DNA of 64,000 bases from DATCLS01 sp035296625. GTDB lineage: Bacteria; Actinomycetota; Acidimicrobiia; Acidimicrobiales; VFJN01. This document shows positions 18,701-26,537 of the stretch, piece after piece. The DNA lies in contig DATHAO010000055.1 in assembly GCA_035296625.1 (NCBI GenBank), positions 1-64,000 on the forward strand, read 5' to 3'. The stretch's first letter is position 1. Each line of letters opens with the position of its first letter. The notes below the pieces were generated by a model that was given only the letters and a program-made list of their open reading frames with translations, did no database searches and was not told the DNA's origin. A program made the position numbers and the translations under genes.

Positions 18701-21693
18701 CGGCCGACGACCGTCGGGCCGACCGGTCCGACCGGGTCGTGGACGATGGGCGTCCCGCGGGTGCCTTCGACCAGCGGGCGGAGGTGACCGGGGGTCGGAC
18801 CAGCCCGTTCGGCAGGACCTCCGGCCCCTCGCCGACGAACCCGGAACACGACGACCCCTCCTCGCCGTCGCGCCCGGTGAACGGCCGCATCGGTGCCGGG
18901 GAGCCAGCCGCTGATCGTCCCGGGTCGTCGACCGCCGCTCGCGCGGCTGACGGGCGGGCCACGTCGGCCACCGACGAGGGGTCGCCTGCGGGCAGCCCGC
19001 CGACGTCGTTGCGGACGCCGGCCGATGGCGGCCCCAGCGGTCGCGGTGGTTTCGGCTCCAACGTGAGGGCGCCGTCCGGCGCCGTCCCGCCTGCCGCGCG
19101 CAGTGACCGCACGCCGCCGCCCGCGTCGTCCGGTCATCGCTCGACCACGCCGGCCGCCCCGACCGCTCGTAGCCCGGCCCCTCCGCCCGCCGACTCCGCC
19201 CCGCCCGACCTGGCCGCTCGTGGCCCGGTCCGGCCGCCCGCCGACCAAACGGCCCCGGCCGCCCCGGACGCTCGTGGCCCGGTCCGGCCGCCCGCCGACC
19301 AAACTGCCCCGGCCGCCCCCGACGCTCGTGGCCCGCTCGGGCCGGCTGCCGACCCTGCCGCCGAAGGCCAGGGTCCCGCCGCCGGTATGGGCGGCGCCGC
19401 TGGATGGGCGGGGTCGCCGGAGTCCGCCGCGGGTACGGGGGCAGAGGACCGACGGGCAGTGTTCGCCGACGGCACCCCGTCGCCGTTCGGCGAGCCGCCG
19501 GGGTACGACCCGGACGCCACGATGGCCATGCCCGGACTCGACCCCGGCGACGACTTGCCCCGCCTGCCCGAGCGGCCGACCGGCCAGTCCGACGACTTGT
19601 GCCGCCTGCCCGAGCGGCCGACCGGCCAGCCCACGGCACCGGCGGCCTCTGCGCCGCCCAGCGGGGCGGCGGCCGCCTTGCGGCGGAGCGCAGCACGGTC
19701 CGACGCCGATCATGCCGCGCCGCCGTCGGATCTCCGCCGACCCGCCGCGCCGGCCACCCCGACCTCCTCGCCGGCCGCGCCGACGTCCGCGCCGGCGGCT
19801 TCGCCGGCCGCCCCGGCCCCTGAGCGTCGCGAGGTGGCGCCGGCGCCCCGGCCCCCGGCCGCGCTCAACGGGCGGGCGGCCACCAACGACCCGTTCGGCG
19901 GCCTGCGCCACGGCGTCCAGGGTGATCCCGGCGATCGCCGCTCATCCTCCGCCCCGGCACCTGGGGCACCGATCGAGCGAGCTGAGGCTCCTCCCGGCGC
20001 CTCGGAGCGATCGGCCTCCTCACCCGAGATCGCCCGACCGGCCCCGACCGCGGCCGCCGATCGGCATGCCGCCGACAGCACGCCGTACGGCGGTGACCGC
20101 CTGGGCCCCCGTCACCTGGCGGGTGCGTCCTACGGCGCCCGCCCGCCGACCTCGGCCCCTCGCCCAGGCGACGAGGGGCCGGCCTACAGTGCCGGCCCGG
20201 CGCCGGACGAGCCGGCGTTTGGCGCGCCCGTGCGGGACGGCCGGGACGAGCGCCCTGCCAACGGTGCCGGCGCGGCGCCGGACGAGCCGGCGTATGGCCC
20301 GCCCGTGCGGGACGGCGAGGAGCGCTCCGCCTTCGCCGCGGGCGCACCGTCGGGATCGCCGCCCGCCGGCCCGGCGCCGGTCCGGCCGTTCGAGCCCGGA
20401 CGTACGGCCGACGGGCGCCCGCCCACCCCGCCGCCGAGCCCGAGGGACGCCGGTGGACCGGCTGCGGACCGCCCGGGCCACGGACCGGCCGACGACGACC
20501 AGCCTGCGCCCCCGCGCCGCCGCCTGGGTGGTGGGCGCCTCGTGGCCGCCGCCGGTGCGCCCGAGGCACCGCCCATCCAACCCGTGCTGAACGGCACGTC
20601 GGGCGCCGGGCCGCACCGACCGGCCGCCGAGCGATTCGAGGTGAGCGACGGCGACCCGGCCGGGGAAGACCGCGACGAGGTGGAAAGCAGCCAGATGGCA
20701 GTGGGACCGACCGAGTTCGGCCGACCGGACAGTTCCCCTTGGCAGGAGATCGGCGGCGCCGACCCGCCGCCCGGCGGAGTGGACTGGCGGACGTCGATCC
20801 CCCGTGAGTTCGTGGCCCGCAGTTCGCCCGCTAGGCGGCCGACGCCCGGTGCCGGCCCGCTGACCGGTCCGGCCCCGGCCGGTCCCCGCGACGGCCCGGC
20901 GACCTCCGCCGGACGACCCACCCTCGAGCCGCCCGGCGCGGTCGCCGCCGGTCGTGGCCCCGCCGTCGACGCACCGGGTCAGGCGGCGCACGACCCGGCG
21001 CCGGACGCACCCGGTCCGACGCCCGCAGATCGCGGCCCGGTGCCGGACGAGCCGGGTCGGGCCCGGATCGCCCGGCCCTCCCGCCCGCCCGGCGGCGAGG
21101 CCGGGCCCGTTGCCGGTGGGTCGCCCGCCGACGGCCTCCTCGACCGCGACGCCGGTGACCACCGGCCGGGCGCGCACATGGCCTCGAACGTGGTCCCACG
21201 GGCGTTCGTCGCCGGCAGGGCCGACGCCCGGAGGGACCGCGACGAGCCGCCGTCCGTCGAGGGCTGGACGCCCAGCGACGAGGGTCTCGGCGCCGGGTCG
21301 CATCAGCTGGGCCGGCCCGGCGGCGAGCCCGCCGGTCCCGTTCAGCCGGCCGCGCCGGTCGCGGGGACCGGCCCGGCCGACCCCGGCGGGGACGCCGGCG
21401 CCACGCCGCCGTCGGCCCTCCCCGCGCGGCTCAACGGGATCAACGGGATGGCAGGCAACCGCCGCGATCTAGCCGAGGGCGGCCCATGGAACGAGCTCGA
21501 CCGCGAGATCGCCCGGGCGGTGGCCGCCACATTGGCCGCCAAGTTGACGCGCTATGTGAACCCGAACCTGCTGCCGCTCGTCGCCGACGAGCTGGGGCGG
21601 ACGTTCGGCGGCGCCCGCGACGCCGCGCCCGCCGCGCCCGAACGTCACGGAGCGTCGGACACCGATCGCTTCGGCTACGACACCGGCCACTGA
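15733..21693 (+). CDS. helD: Giant HelD-like RNA-polymerase-associated ATPase with ~1300-residue disordered tail
   Basis: 1986 residues. Residues 1-~685 are a HelD/UvrD-like ATPase: N-terminal coiled segment (REQDYFDRALALHE), Walker A QGGPGTGKT at 200-208, Walker B VVDEAQDL at 458-465, TSYRLP near 520, GLEFDGVVVVEP at 626-637 and RCTQRLALVHS. HelD proteins free stalled RNA polymerase from DNA using ATP. From ~690 the frame runs uninterrupted through Ser/Asp/Gly/Pro/Ala repeats and ends in a helical, non-repetitive module (~1915-1965: WNELDREIARAVAATLAAKL, then YVNPNLLP). Known HelD proteins are about 700-800 residues, so the tail is exceptional. GC-rich third positions persist in this frame, supporting translation. 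GTG 15733 is the best start; its ribosome site is weak. The tail's function is unknown. Confidence 0.85.
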   Translation: MPGPAQRLRHAAERAVHPDIRREQDYFDRALALHERQRPHSPGVDPDADARVLDQLRSRLAVFPQVDAAEGVAFGRIDAEGESFYIGKDAVWNDENEIVVVNWQAPIAAPFYTASAADPEGIDARRAYRCRANRILDIDEEVFTGIARAVAQGRGPVVSDTLLDALGETRSGALRDVVASIQRDQYDVITRDPDQVLVVQGGPGTGKTQVGLHRVSWLLHNHRDRIGPGDVLVVGPNPAFVRYISTVLPALGDQATVQLPITALGPRVRIGRTDPPELRRLKGDRRMLRVIVSGLRNRQRIETRPIDLKVDRRIVRLDGTRVAARARQLSARPHNEAFRELRAFLLAEARAHLAGRASRNGDDREPDVRGEATRAVDDYLAQAWPTLTPQAFLVDLLSSPVQLTAAAAGLLTDDEMALLAIPADVRVGAWQWSAHDVALLDAADVLLNGAPATFEHIVVDEAQDLSPMQLESIRRRSRSGSMTLLGDLAQGTSPWARASWEEVALHLKRDRVPTEIVELSTSYRLPAEVHEVAMRLLPSIAPHLEAPVAVRETGYGVEVTEAADLAEATIEAVHRLLDVGMVGIVVPARHRARVAAALERADLAWTPELRGGSAPIVLLSAEAAKGLEFDGVVVVEPALIMTESERGLRTLFIAMTRCTQRLALVHSDPLPVELGTIDPAPSPRRVTSLLPPEPDEPDEPSPSPYSSYSSPFSSSGASGQSVPSSSVSSSSGASARSLPSSSDRSRSPGGAGAGPTPSRPPTPRSASRVSSSDGPGPGAPASSGLFGSGVGSSGSFGSGAESSEWSDSSASGSFGPDAGSPAGASPARDRSTDGGAGSSGRPVPGDDRSVGVFGRPADELDRGTGVDERPGPNDDPSAGSSGAGVESSDPAAGSSDRSAGWSDRPAGSSDRATESIRPAGSSDRAAESDPAGSSDRAAESSDRSAGSSDLAARWSDRSAGSPDNGGAEDPSSGAGSAGGHRVGASGRSTPADDRRADRSDRVVDDGRPAGAFDQRAEVTGGRTSPFGRTSGPSPTNPEHDDPSSPSRPVNGRIGAGEPAADRPGSSTAARAADGRATSATDEGSPAGSPPTSLRTPADGGPSGRGGFGSNVRAPSGAVPPAARSDRTPPPASSGHRSTTPAAPTARSPAPPPADSAPPDLAARGPVRPPADQTAPAAPDARGPVRPPADQTAPAAPDARGPLGPAADPAAEGQGPAAGMGGAAGWAGSPESAAGTGAEDRRAVFADGTPSPFGEPPGYDPDATMAMPGLDPGDDLPRLPERPTGQSDDLCRLPERPTGQPTAPAASAPPSGAAAALRRSAARSDADHAAPPSDLRRPAAPATPTSSPAAPTSAPAASPAAPAPERREVAPAPRPPAALNGRAATNDPFGGLRHGVQGDPGDRRSSSAPAPGAPIERAEAPPGASERSASSPEIARPAPTAAADRHAADSTPYGGDRLGPRHLAGASYGARPPTSAPRPGDEGPAYSAGPAPDEPAFGAPVRDGRDERPANGAGAAPDEPAYGPPVRDGEERSAFAAGAPSGSPPAGPAPVRPFEPGRTADGRPPTPPPSPRDAGGPAADRPGHGPADDDQPAPPRRRLGGGRLVAAAGAPEAPPIQPVLNGTSGAGPHRPAAERFEVSDGDPAGEDRDEVESSQMAVGPTEFGRPDSSPWQEIGGADPPPGGVDWRTSIPREFVARSSPARRPTPGAGPLTGPAPAGPRDGPATSAGRPTLEPPGAVAAGRGPAVDAPGQAAHDPAPDAPGPTPADRGPVPDEPGRARIARPSRPPGGEAGPVAGGSPADGLLDRDAGDHRPGAHMASNVVPRAFVAGRADARRDRDEPPSVEGWTPSDEGLGAGSHQLGRPGGEPAGPVQPAAPVAGTGPADPGGDAGATPPSALPARLNGINGMAGNRRDLAEGGPWNELDREIARAVAATLAAKLTRYVNPNLLPLVADELGRTFGGARDAAPAAPERHGASDTDRFGYDTGH
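18370..18620 (+). repeat. Degenerate Ser-Ser-Asp-Arg repeat in the HelD-like tail
   Basis: Coding tandem repeat: roughly a dozen variants of a 6-10 residue unit of the form (A/E)-(G/S)-S-S-D-R-(S/A)-A. At DNA level, CCGGGTCGTCGGATCGC-like blocks recur with small changes. The unit is rich in Ser and Asp and carries a periodic Arg, typical of disordered, possibly phosphorylated tails. Unit lengths vary in multiples of three, so the frame is kept. Confidence 0.75.
19216..19368 (+). repeat. 54-bp tandem repeat (18 residues) in the HelD-like tail
   Basis: Two nearly identical 54-bp units begin at 19216 and 19270, and a diverged partial third at 19324. Each encodes an 18-residue unit beginning ARGPVRPPADQTAPAA. 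The period is an exact multiple of three and third positions are almost unchanged, which suggests recent duplication. Confidence 0.85.
19549..19632 (+). repeat. 42-bp direct repeat (14 residues) in the HelD-like tail
   Basis: Two 42-bp units (19549-19590 and 19591-19632) differ at only a few bases and encode DDLPRLPERPTGQS and DDLCRLPERPTGQP. The charged, proline-containing unit differs in composition from the flanking Ala/Pro stretches. Confidence 0.85.
20202..20345 (+). repeat. 75-bp imperfect direct repeat (25 residues) in the HelD-like tail
   Basis: GCCGGACGAGCCGGCGT recurs at 20202 and 20277, giving two 25-residue units that each contain PDEPA(F/Y)G and PVRDG. Length changes are again in whole codons. 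Confidence 0.75.
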
Positions 21694-21698
21694 GCCCG

Positions 21699-21743
21699 GG
21701 AACCGTCCGGCGCCCGAGCGGCCGGAACCGTCCGGCGCCCGAG
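21699..21743. repeat. 20-bp direct repeat downstream of the HelD-like gene
   Basis: GGAACCGTCCGGCGCCCGAG occurs at 21699-21718 and again at 21724-21743, in the 61-bp gap between the convergent HelD-like and PEP-utilising genes. It may be a slipped duplication of a transcription-end region; no T-tract is present. Confidence 0.7.
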
Positions 21744-21754
21744 GGGTGGGACCG

Positions 21755-23548
21755 TCAGACGGGCGGGTCGGGCGGCGCCGGTCGGCTGATCCGGACGGTG
21801 CCGGCGGCCGCGTCGACCTCGACGTGGTCGCCGGTTCGGACGGTGGCCACGACGTCCGGGACGCCCACGACGGCGGGGAGCCCCGACTCGCGGGCCAGGA
21901 TGGCGGCGTGGCTGAACAGGCCGCCGCTCCCGGTCACGACGGCCGCCACGATCGGGAACAGGGCGTTGTACGACGCCGTCGTCGTCACGGTAACCAGGAC
22001 GTCACCGGGCCGCAGGCCCTCCAGCGCCTGGTCAGGCCCGGTCGCGACGAACGCCCGCCCGGCGGCCGTGCCCGAACCGACGCCTAGCCCACGCAGCGTC
22101 CCCTCGCCGGCGGGGTCCCGGCCCGGGGCGTCGCCCGCCGGACCGACCGACCCGTCGGTCGACGCCGCCGCGAAGTACGCCTCCTGCGCCGCAGCGAGCG
22201 TCGCCACGTGGACCGGGAGGGGCGGCGCGCTTGCGTCCGCCCGAGCGGGCGCCGCGCCGAGCTGGACCGGCGGGTCGGCAAGGGCGGCACGCGTCCGGCG
22301 CTCCGCCCGGGCCGCCAGCACGGCCCCGTCGACGTCGGAGGGGGCGGCCGCACCGGGCGCATCAACGCGGTCCCGGGTCGGGGCGGTGACGAGGGCGGCG
22401 ATCTCGTCGGGCGTCGCCTCGAACAGGTGGTCGGCTGCCGCCAGCACCCCGGCGGCGACGAGCCGGGCGCCAGTCTCCCGCACGGCTCGGCGCACGAGCC
22501 CCAGAGGCCATGTGAAGCACAGCGCCCCGTCGTCGTCGCGCAGTTGGTAGCAGAGGCGGGCGTCCGCCAGCAGCTCGTCGAACCGGTCCCGTTCGCCGGC
22601 CGGCACCCGCCGCCGCACGGCCTCGACCGCCGCCTCCTCCGGCGACGGACCGCCCGCCGCCTCCCGCGTCGGGCCGGATCCACCGCCGGGCCGGACCGAT
22701 CTGCCGACGTCGGCGCCCGCGGTGACGTCGGCAGCCGCCGGGGGCCGGGTGAGGCGGGCGATGATCGAGGCGACCACCAGGTCGGGCCGCTCGACCAGCG
22801 TGGGTTCGCACAGGTCGTGGCCGTGCACGAGCCGGAGGCCATGGTCGCCGAGGTACCCATCGAGCGCCTCGGCCGCCGCCGGCGACGCCACCCGCACGTC
22901 GGCGAGTGTGTGCAGGTCCGCGGGCGCCGCACCGGCCTCGACCAGCGCGTCGGCGATGCGGTCCACGTGGCCGGCGGCGGCCGCGGAAGCCGGTGACGCC
23001 CCGCCGAGGAGGGCGACGACCTGGCCCACGTCGAGGCCCCAGCCGTCCGCCGCCTGGACCAGGAATCCGGCGGCGACGCCGATGCCCAGGTGCTCGAAGT
23101 GCAGCGCCCCCACGTCGGCGGCATGGGCGACGACCCGCTGGAGGTGCGTGGCCAGCGCCGGGCCGCCGAGCGAGGCGGGGTCCTCGTCCTGCAGCGCCCG
23201 GTTGGTCGCCACGACGGCCGGGCGCTCGGTCGTTGTCCAGCGCCCGACCTCGGCGCGCCAGCCCCGAGTCTCGAGCGTGACCCGTGCCGTGTCGTCGAGA
23301 CCGGCGAGCGCCACCTCGCTGGCGAGGGTCCGCGGGCCGGGGGAGTAGTAGAGCCAGCCGTTGACCGCGCCCCACCGGGCATCGCGCGGCGGCAACCCCA
23401 ACCGCTCCGCGCCCCGCCGCCACCCGAGGGTCATGGGCGGGAACAGCGCTGCGAACAGACCGCTCACCGGCGACGGGAAGTGCTCGCGCGTCAGCCACCA
23501 GACGCCTTGGCCCGGAGGGTCCCAGGTCAGCCGGTCGCCGTCGTCCAC
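21755..23548 (-). CDS. PEP-utilising enzyme, swivel (phosphohistidine) domain protein lacking the ATP-grasp half
   Basis: 597 residues. The C-terminal ~90 residues hold the PEP-utilisers mobile domain: TTTASYNALFPIVAAVVT followed by GGLFSHAAILARE, in which His is the phosphate carrier. The N-terminal part (WDPPGQGVWWLTREHFPSPVSGL, HFEHLGIG) resembles the middle region of PEP-synthase/rifampicin-phosphotransferase-like proteins. No N-terminal ATP-grasp domain and no C-terminal PEP-binding barrel are present, so alone it should not make PEP; it may need partners or phosphorylate another ligand. GTG 23548 is the chosen start. A variable Ala/Asp-rich linker lies near 270-310. Substrate unknown. 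Confidence 0.7.
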   Translation of the reverse strand: MDDGDRLTWDPPGQGVWWLTREHFPSPVSGLFAALFPPMTLGWRRGAERLGLPPRDARWGAVNGWLYYSPGPRTLASEVALAGLDDTARVTLETRGWRAEVGRWTTTERPAVVATNRALQDEDPASLGGPALATHLQRVVAHAADVGALHFEHLGIGVAAGFLVQAADGWGLDVGQVVALLGGASPASAAAAGHVDRIADALVEAGAAPADLHTLADVRVASPAAAEALDGYLGDHGLRLVHGHDLCEPTLVERPDLVVASIIARLTRPPAAADVTAGADVGRSVRPGGGSGPTREAAGGPSPEEAAVEAVRRRVPAGERDRFDELLADARLCYQLRDDDGALCFTWPLGLVRRAVRETGARLVAAGVLAAADHLFEATPDEIAALVTAPTRDRVDAPGAAAPSDVDGAVLAARAERRTRAALADPPVQLGAAPARADASAPPLPVHVATLAAAQEAYFAAASTDGSVGPAGDAPGRDPAGEGTLRGLGVGSGTAAGRAFVATGPDQALEGLRPGDVLVTVTTTASYNALFPIVAAVVTGSGGLFSHAAILARESGLPAVVGVPDVVATVRTGDHVEVDAAAGTVRISRPAPPDPPV

Positions 23549-23883
23549 GCCGTCAGTCTGGCGCCGTCGACGCCACGAAGGGGGCCCGTTGGGCACCTCA
23601 CACCACCCTCTTCGCCACGCTGGGCGACATGGCCGATGTTGCGGACCACCTCGACGACGACGAGGGCGACGAGTCCCTCGATGCCGCTTCCGTGCCCCCC
23701 GTGCGGCTCCTTCTCGGCGGGCCGGCCAGTAGCGGGTCCACCCGGGCGTCACCGGCCGCGTAGGGACGAGAACGACCGGCCGCCCCTTGGTTTCGGCCCG
23801 GGCGCGACGCGGGCCCACCGCCGTCAGCGGCAGGCCGGGATGCCGGTCGAGGATCAGCGACGCGCCCGTCGCGACCGCTGCGA
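23549..23883. other. Intergenic region; one possible 44-codon ORF
   Basis: About 335 bp. A plus-strand ORF at 23629-23763 (MADVADHLDDDEGDESLDAA...) has an ATG but no clear ribosome site; its acidic start is unlike a random GC-rich shadow, but I cannot support it as a gene. The promoter of the minus-strand PEP-utilising gene should be in its left part. No repeat or RNA structure stands out. Confidence 0.35.
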
Positions 23884-24504
23884 TCAGTCGGTGAACTTGG
23901 AGGTGGCGTACTCGCAGGTGACGCGCCACCCCGTCTCGGGGTCGAGCTGACCGGCGAGGCACAGCTCGACGTTCGCGAGTGCGAAGCCGAGCATCCCAGC
24001 GCTCGCGGCCACCACGTCGTCCGCCGGCCCCGACATCGCCATCAGCCCGGCGAACTCGGAGGAGATCTGCACGCGGGTGGCGATCGCCGACGCCTCGACC
24101 GTCTCGTCGTGCGCGACCCACGGATCGCGGAACAGCAGCCGGTACGCCGGCGGGTTCTCGTCGAAGAACCCGAAGAGTGCCGCGAGGAGGTGTTCCATGC
24201 GGGTACGCGGCGAGAAGGGAACCTTGGCCGCCTGACGCAGGCGCTGCTGGAACTCGGTCAGCAGCTCCTGCATGACGCTCACGAACAGCTTAGCGCGCCC
24301 CTCGGGGAAGTAGTGGTAGAGCAGCCCCTTCGAAACCTTCGCGGCGGAAGCGATCTCTGCCAGACCAGAGTCGGCATAACCCGATGAGGCGAAGACTTCA
24401 CGGGCAGTGGCGACGATTTCAGCACGACGGGCATTCGGGTTCTTCCGGACCCGCTTGACCGGCCTGTCGCCGCCGGCATCGGCCGCGGCTGTGGCAGAAG
24501 TCAT
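23884..24504 (-). CDS. TetR/AcrR family transcriptional regulator
   Basis: 206 residues. The N-terminal helix-turn-helix (RRAEIVATAREVFASSGY, then GLAEIASAAKVSKGLLYHYFP) is canonical; the ligand domain includes ENPPAYRLLFRDPWVAHDE. Binds DNA as a dimer and releases it on ligand binding. The ATG at 24504 follows a basic stretch (KRVRKNPNARR starts at ~18). It points away from a ~390-bp intergenic region shared with the Scr1-type regulator; no obvious target operon is adjacent, so autoregulation or a remote target is likely. Ligand unknown. Confidence 0.9.
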   Translation of the reverse strand: MTSATAAADAGGDRPVKRVRKNPNARRAEIVATAREVFASSGYADSGLAEIASAAKVSKGLLYHYFPEGRAKLFVSVMQELLTEFQQRLRQAAKVPFSPRTRMEHLLAALFGFFDENPPAYRLLFRDPWVAHDETVEASAIATRVQISSEFAGLMAMSGPADDVVAASAGMLGFALANVELCLAGQLDPETGWRVTCEYATSKFTD

Positions 24505-24896
24505 TTCGCAAGGGTAATCGATGTGCGCCGATCGCGGCAACATCGGGCCAATATGTGGGCGAGTTATTGACGCTCGCGACGAAATACCCGCCCACAACGA
24601 TCGGCGGCACGCCCCACGGACCACCCCGAGAGCCCCATCGATGTCCGAGGACACGGGGGAACCTGTCCTCGTCGGTCCCTGCCGGGGGCCGTGGCCATCC
24701 AACGGACGGCCAGCGCGGGGTATCGCGGTGTCATTGCCAAGACCACGTCGTGCAGCGAAGTAACCTCTGTCCGCGTCACCACGTTCCGTCAGTGCGAACG
24801 AACTTGGTTCGAGTACAGACATTCGGGACGTACAGGTTTCGTGAACGTACGCGCTGGGCTATTGTGCATGGACAGCAGGTGTCGAGGGGCGGAGGG
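24505..24896. other. AT-richer divergent intergenic region with a small palindrome
   Basis: Base composition drops here compared with neighbours. A hyphenated palindrome CGAACTTGGTTCG (24799-24811) lies about 90 bp before the Scr1-type regulator start and could be its operator; a GAACG element recurs nearby. An 80-codon plus-strand reading at 24521 has no family features and is not called. The composition shift suggests acquired DNA. Confidence 0.4.
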
Positions 24897-25754
24897 ATGA
24901 TCAGTCCGTACGTACGTCGATTGCGCCTGGCGGCGGAGCTGCGAGCCCTGCGAGCGGAGGCCGGGCTGACGCACGAGCAGCTGGCCAAACGGATCGGCCA
25001 GAGCCGCGCGCAGATCTCGCGCCTCGAGAACGGCCACGTCGTCGACCAGGACGACGTCATGCGCATCCTCGAGGCCCTCGGGGTCGACGACGACCGTTGG
25101 ACTCAGATCATGACGATCGCCCGCGAGGCGGGCGAGCGCGGATGGTGGGAGTCCAACAAGGCCATGGGGGACCGCCAGGCGCTCTACGCCAACCTCGAGG
25201 CCGGGGCGCAGACGATCCGAGAGTTCCAGATGACGTTCGTGCCGGGCCTGCTCCAGACCGCCGGCTTCACCCACGCACGGGTCGACGCCGACGCGGCCAG
25301 CGGCTCGATCGGCTACATGGCCGACAAGGCGATCGAGGCCCGCATCGGTCGCCAGCGCATGTTGCGCCGGCCGGGCGGGCCGACCTACGAGGTCATCATC
25401 GACGAGCTGGCGGTCCGCCGGAGCGCCGCACCGCCCGAGGTGGTCAAGGCACAGCTCTACCACGTGGCCGCCACGGTCAACGGCAGCCGGAAGATCACCG
25501 TGCGCATCCTTCCGGTCGACGCGCAGATCGCCGGATACTCGGTGCCCCGCTCGGCATTCTCCATCTACACCTTCACCGACCCAGGCGATCCCACGGTCGT
25601 GGCGGTCGACACGGTCACCGACGACCTCATGCTCACCGATGACGCCAGCGTGAAGCGCTACGACGAGCTGTTCGGCCGGTTGCGCGACGCCACCCTGCCC
25701 GTCGAGCAAGGCCTCGAGCTCCTCATCGACACGGCCAAGTCGGTCAGTCCCTAG
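24897..25754 (+). CDS. XRE-family regulator with Scr1/DUF5753 ligand domain
   Basis: 285 residues. Residues ~8-70 are a Cro/C1 helix-turn-helix (LRALRAEAGLTHEQLAKRIG, SRAQISRLENGH). The rest matches the DUF5753/Scr1 domain: FQMTFVPGLLQTAGFTHA and FSIYTFTDPGDPTVVAVDTVT. In Streptomyces such regulators work together with small DUF397 proteins, and that pair occurs here (DUF397 gene at 26119), though 364 bp apart. ATG 24897 is used; GGAGGG lies directly before it, too close for a classical site, so an upstream GTG or leaderless start is possible. Roles range from development to defence; none can be assigned here. Confidence 0.88.
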   Translation: MISPYVRRLRLAAELRALRAEAGLTHEQLAKRIGQSRAQISRLENGHVVDQDDVMRILEALGVDDDRWTQIMTIAREAGERGWWESNKAMGDRQALYANLEAGAQTIREFQMTFVPGLLQTAGFTHARVDADAASGSIGYMADKAIEARIGRQRMLRRPGGPTYEVIIDELAVRRSAAPPEVVKAQLYHVAATVNGSRKITVRILPVDAQIAGYSVPRSAFSIYTFTDPGDPTVVAVDTVTDDLMLTDDASVKRYDELFGRLRDATLPVEQGLELLIDTAKSVSP

Positions 25755-26118
25755 GGGACTAAAAGCCACGAGCGGTGGTCGCGGCGCCGCTGAGTGATGC
25801 CACGAGACCCTGGCGAAAAGGTTGCTATAGCGAATCATTGAAGTCAGCTCGAAAAAACCATGTGGCTGCCGACACCTCGGTCGTCGGGACCCTAGCGACC
25901 TGTGGGCAGGGCGGAAAGACGGCCCTGAGCAGGAGAAAGCCCCCGCATGCCGGGTCGGCGGCAATGTTCGCGGGCCCGCTCACCGCCGCGCGTCCCGAGA
26001 GAATGCTCCTTGCGGTACGTGGTCGTACGCGAGAATATGAGCACGTTCATAAAGTCTGGGCGGTCCAGATTCACGTGCTGAGCATGTGGCTGGTCAATTC
26101 GAGAGGAACCACTGTCAA
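25755..26118. other. AT-richer spacer between Scr1-type regulator and DUF397 genes
   Basis: 364 bp, clearly less GC-rich than the window (for example around 25815-25865 and 26025-26075). No convincing ORF, tRNA or repeat is seen. It must contain the DUF397 promoter. A degraded or very small gene cannot be excluded. Confidence 0.4.
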
Positions 26119-26328
26119 ATGACCCGACAGAGTAAGTACGCGAACTGGCGCAAGTCGAGCCTGTCCAGCGGCGGCGACAACTGCGTCGAGGTTGCGTTCG
26201 CCGTCGACGGCAGCGTCGGCGTGCGGGATTCCAAGCAGCACGGCCTGGGGCCCGTCCTCGAGTTCACGCCCGGCGAGTGGCGGGCGTTCCTCGGTGGCGT
26301 CGCGGGCGGCGAGTTCGACCGTAACTAG
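26119..26328 (+). CDS. DUF397 domain-containing small protein
   Basis: 69 residues with the DUF397 pattern: W-R-K-S-S-L-S at 10-16, then NCVEVAF, VGVRDSK and FTPGEWRAFL near the C-terminus. This family is found almost only in actinobacteria beside Scr1-type XRE regulators and modulates them by direct contact, as in WhiJ-like systems. GAGAGG lies about 12 bases before ATG 26119. The partner regulator is the preceding gene. A third component sometimes found (an AbaA-like ATPase) is not visible. Confidence 0.9.
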   Translation: MTRQSKYANWRKSSLSSGGDNCVEVAFAVDGSVGVRDSKQHGLGPVLEFTPGEWRAFLGGVAGGEFDRN

Positions 26329-26440
26329 CAGCTGACCAGGGTCGACGCGAGGGTCGGAGCCTCTGCGCATTGCAGGGCCCGGCCCTCCGTGGCCCCTCGA
26401 TCGGGCTCAAGGAAGTCCTTGCGGTCAGTGCCCGTACGGA

Positions 26441-26513
26441 TAGATACTGAGCACAATCTACGAATCTGGACAGTACAGCGGCGCGATTTAATCGTGCCGC
26501 TGGTCAGTATCTA
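26441..26513. repeat. Nested inverted repeats in AT-rich DNA upstream of small-ORF operon
   Basis: The outer arms TAGATACTGA (26441-26450) and TCAGTATCTA (26504-26513) are a perfect 10-bp inverted repeat. Between them lies a 25-nt dyad (26477-26501, centre 26489) with arms AGCGGCGCGATT and AATCGTGCCGCT that differ at one position, which is a G-U pair in RNA. Either a cruciform, a large operator, or a structured 5' leader just upstream of the 26538 start. No poly-T follows, so an intrinsic terminator is less likely. Confidence 0.8.
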
Positions 26514-26537
26514 AGACTTCGCAAAAGGACCAGCACG

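Noticed and set aside
17394..19911. Long minus-strand ORFs (570-670 codons) opposite the HelD-like tail
   Set aside because: They mirror the repeats of the plus-strand frame, have Arg/Gly-rich or Asp/Pro-rich shadow composition, no family motifs and no ribosome sites. GC-rich repeats leave all frames open.
24521..24763. 80-codon ORF between TetR and Scr1-type regulator genes
   Set aside because: No family features, no ribosome site, and composition typical of non-coding GC-rich DNA.
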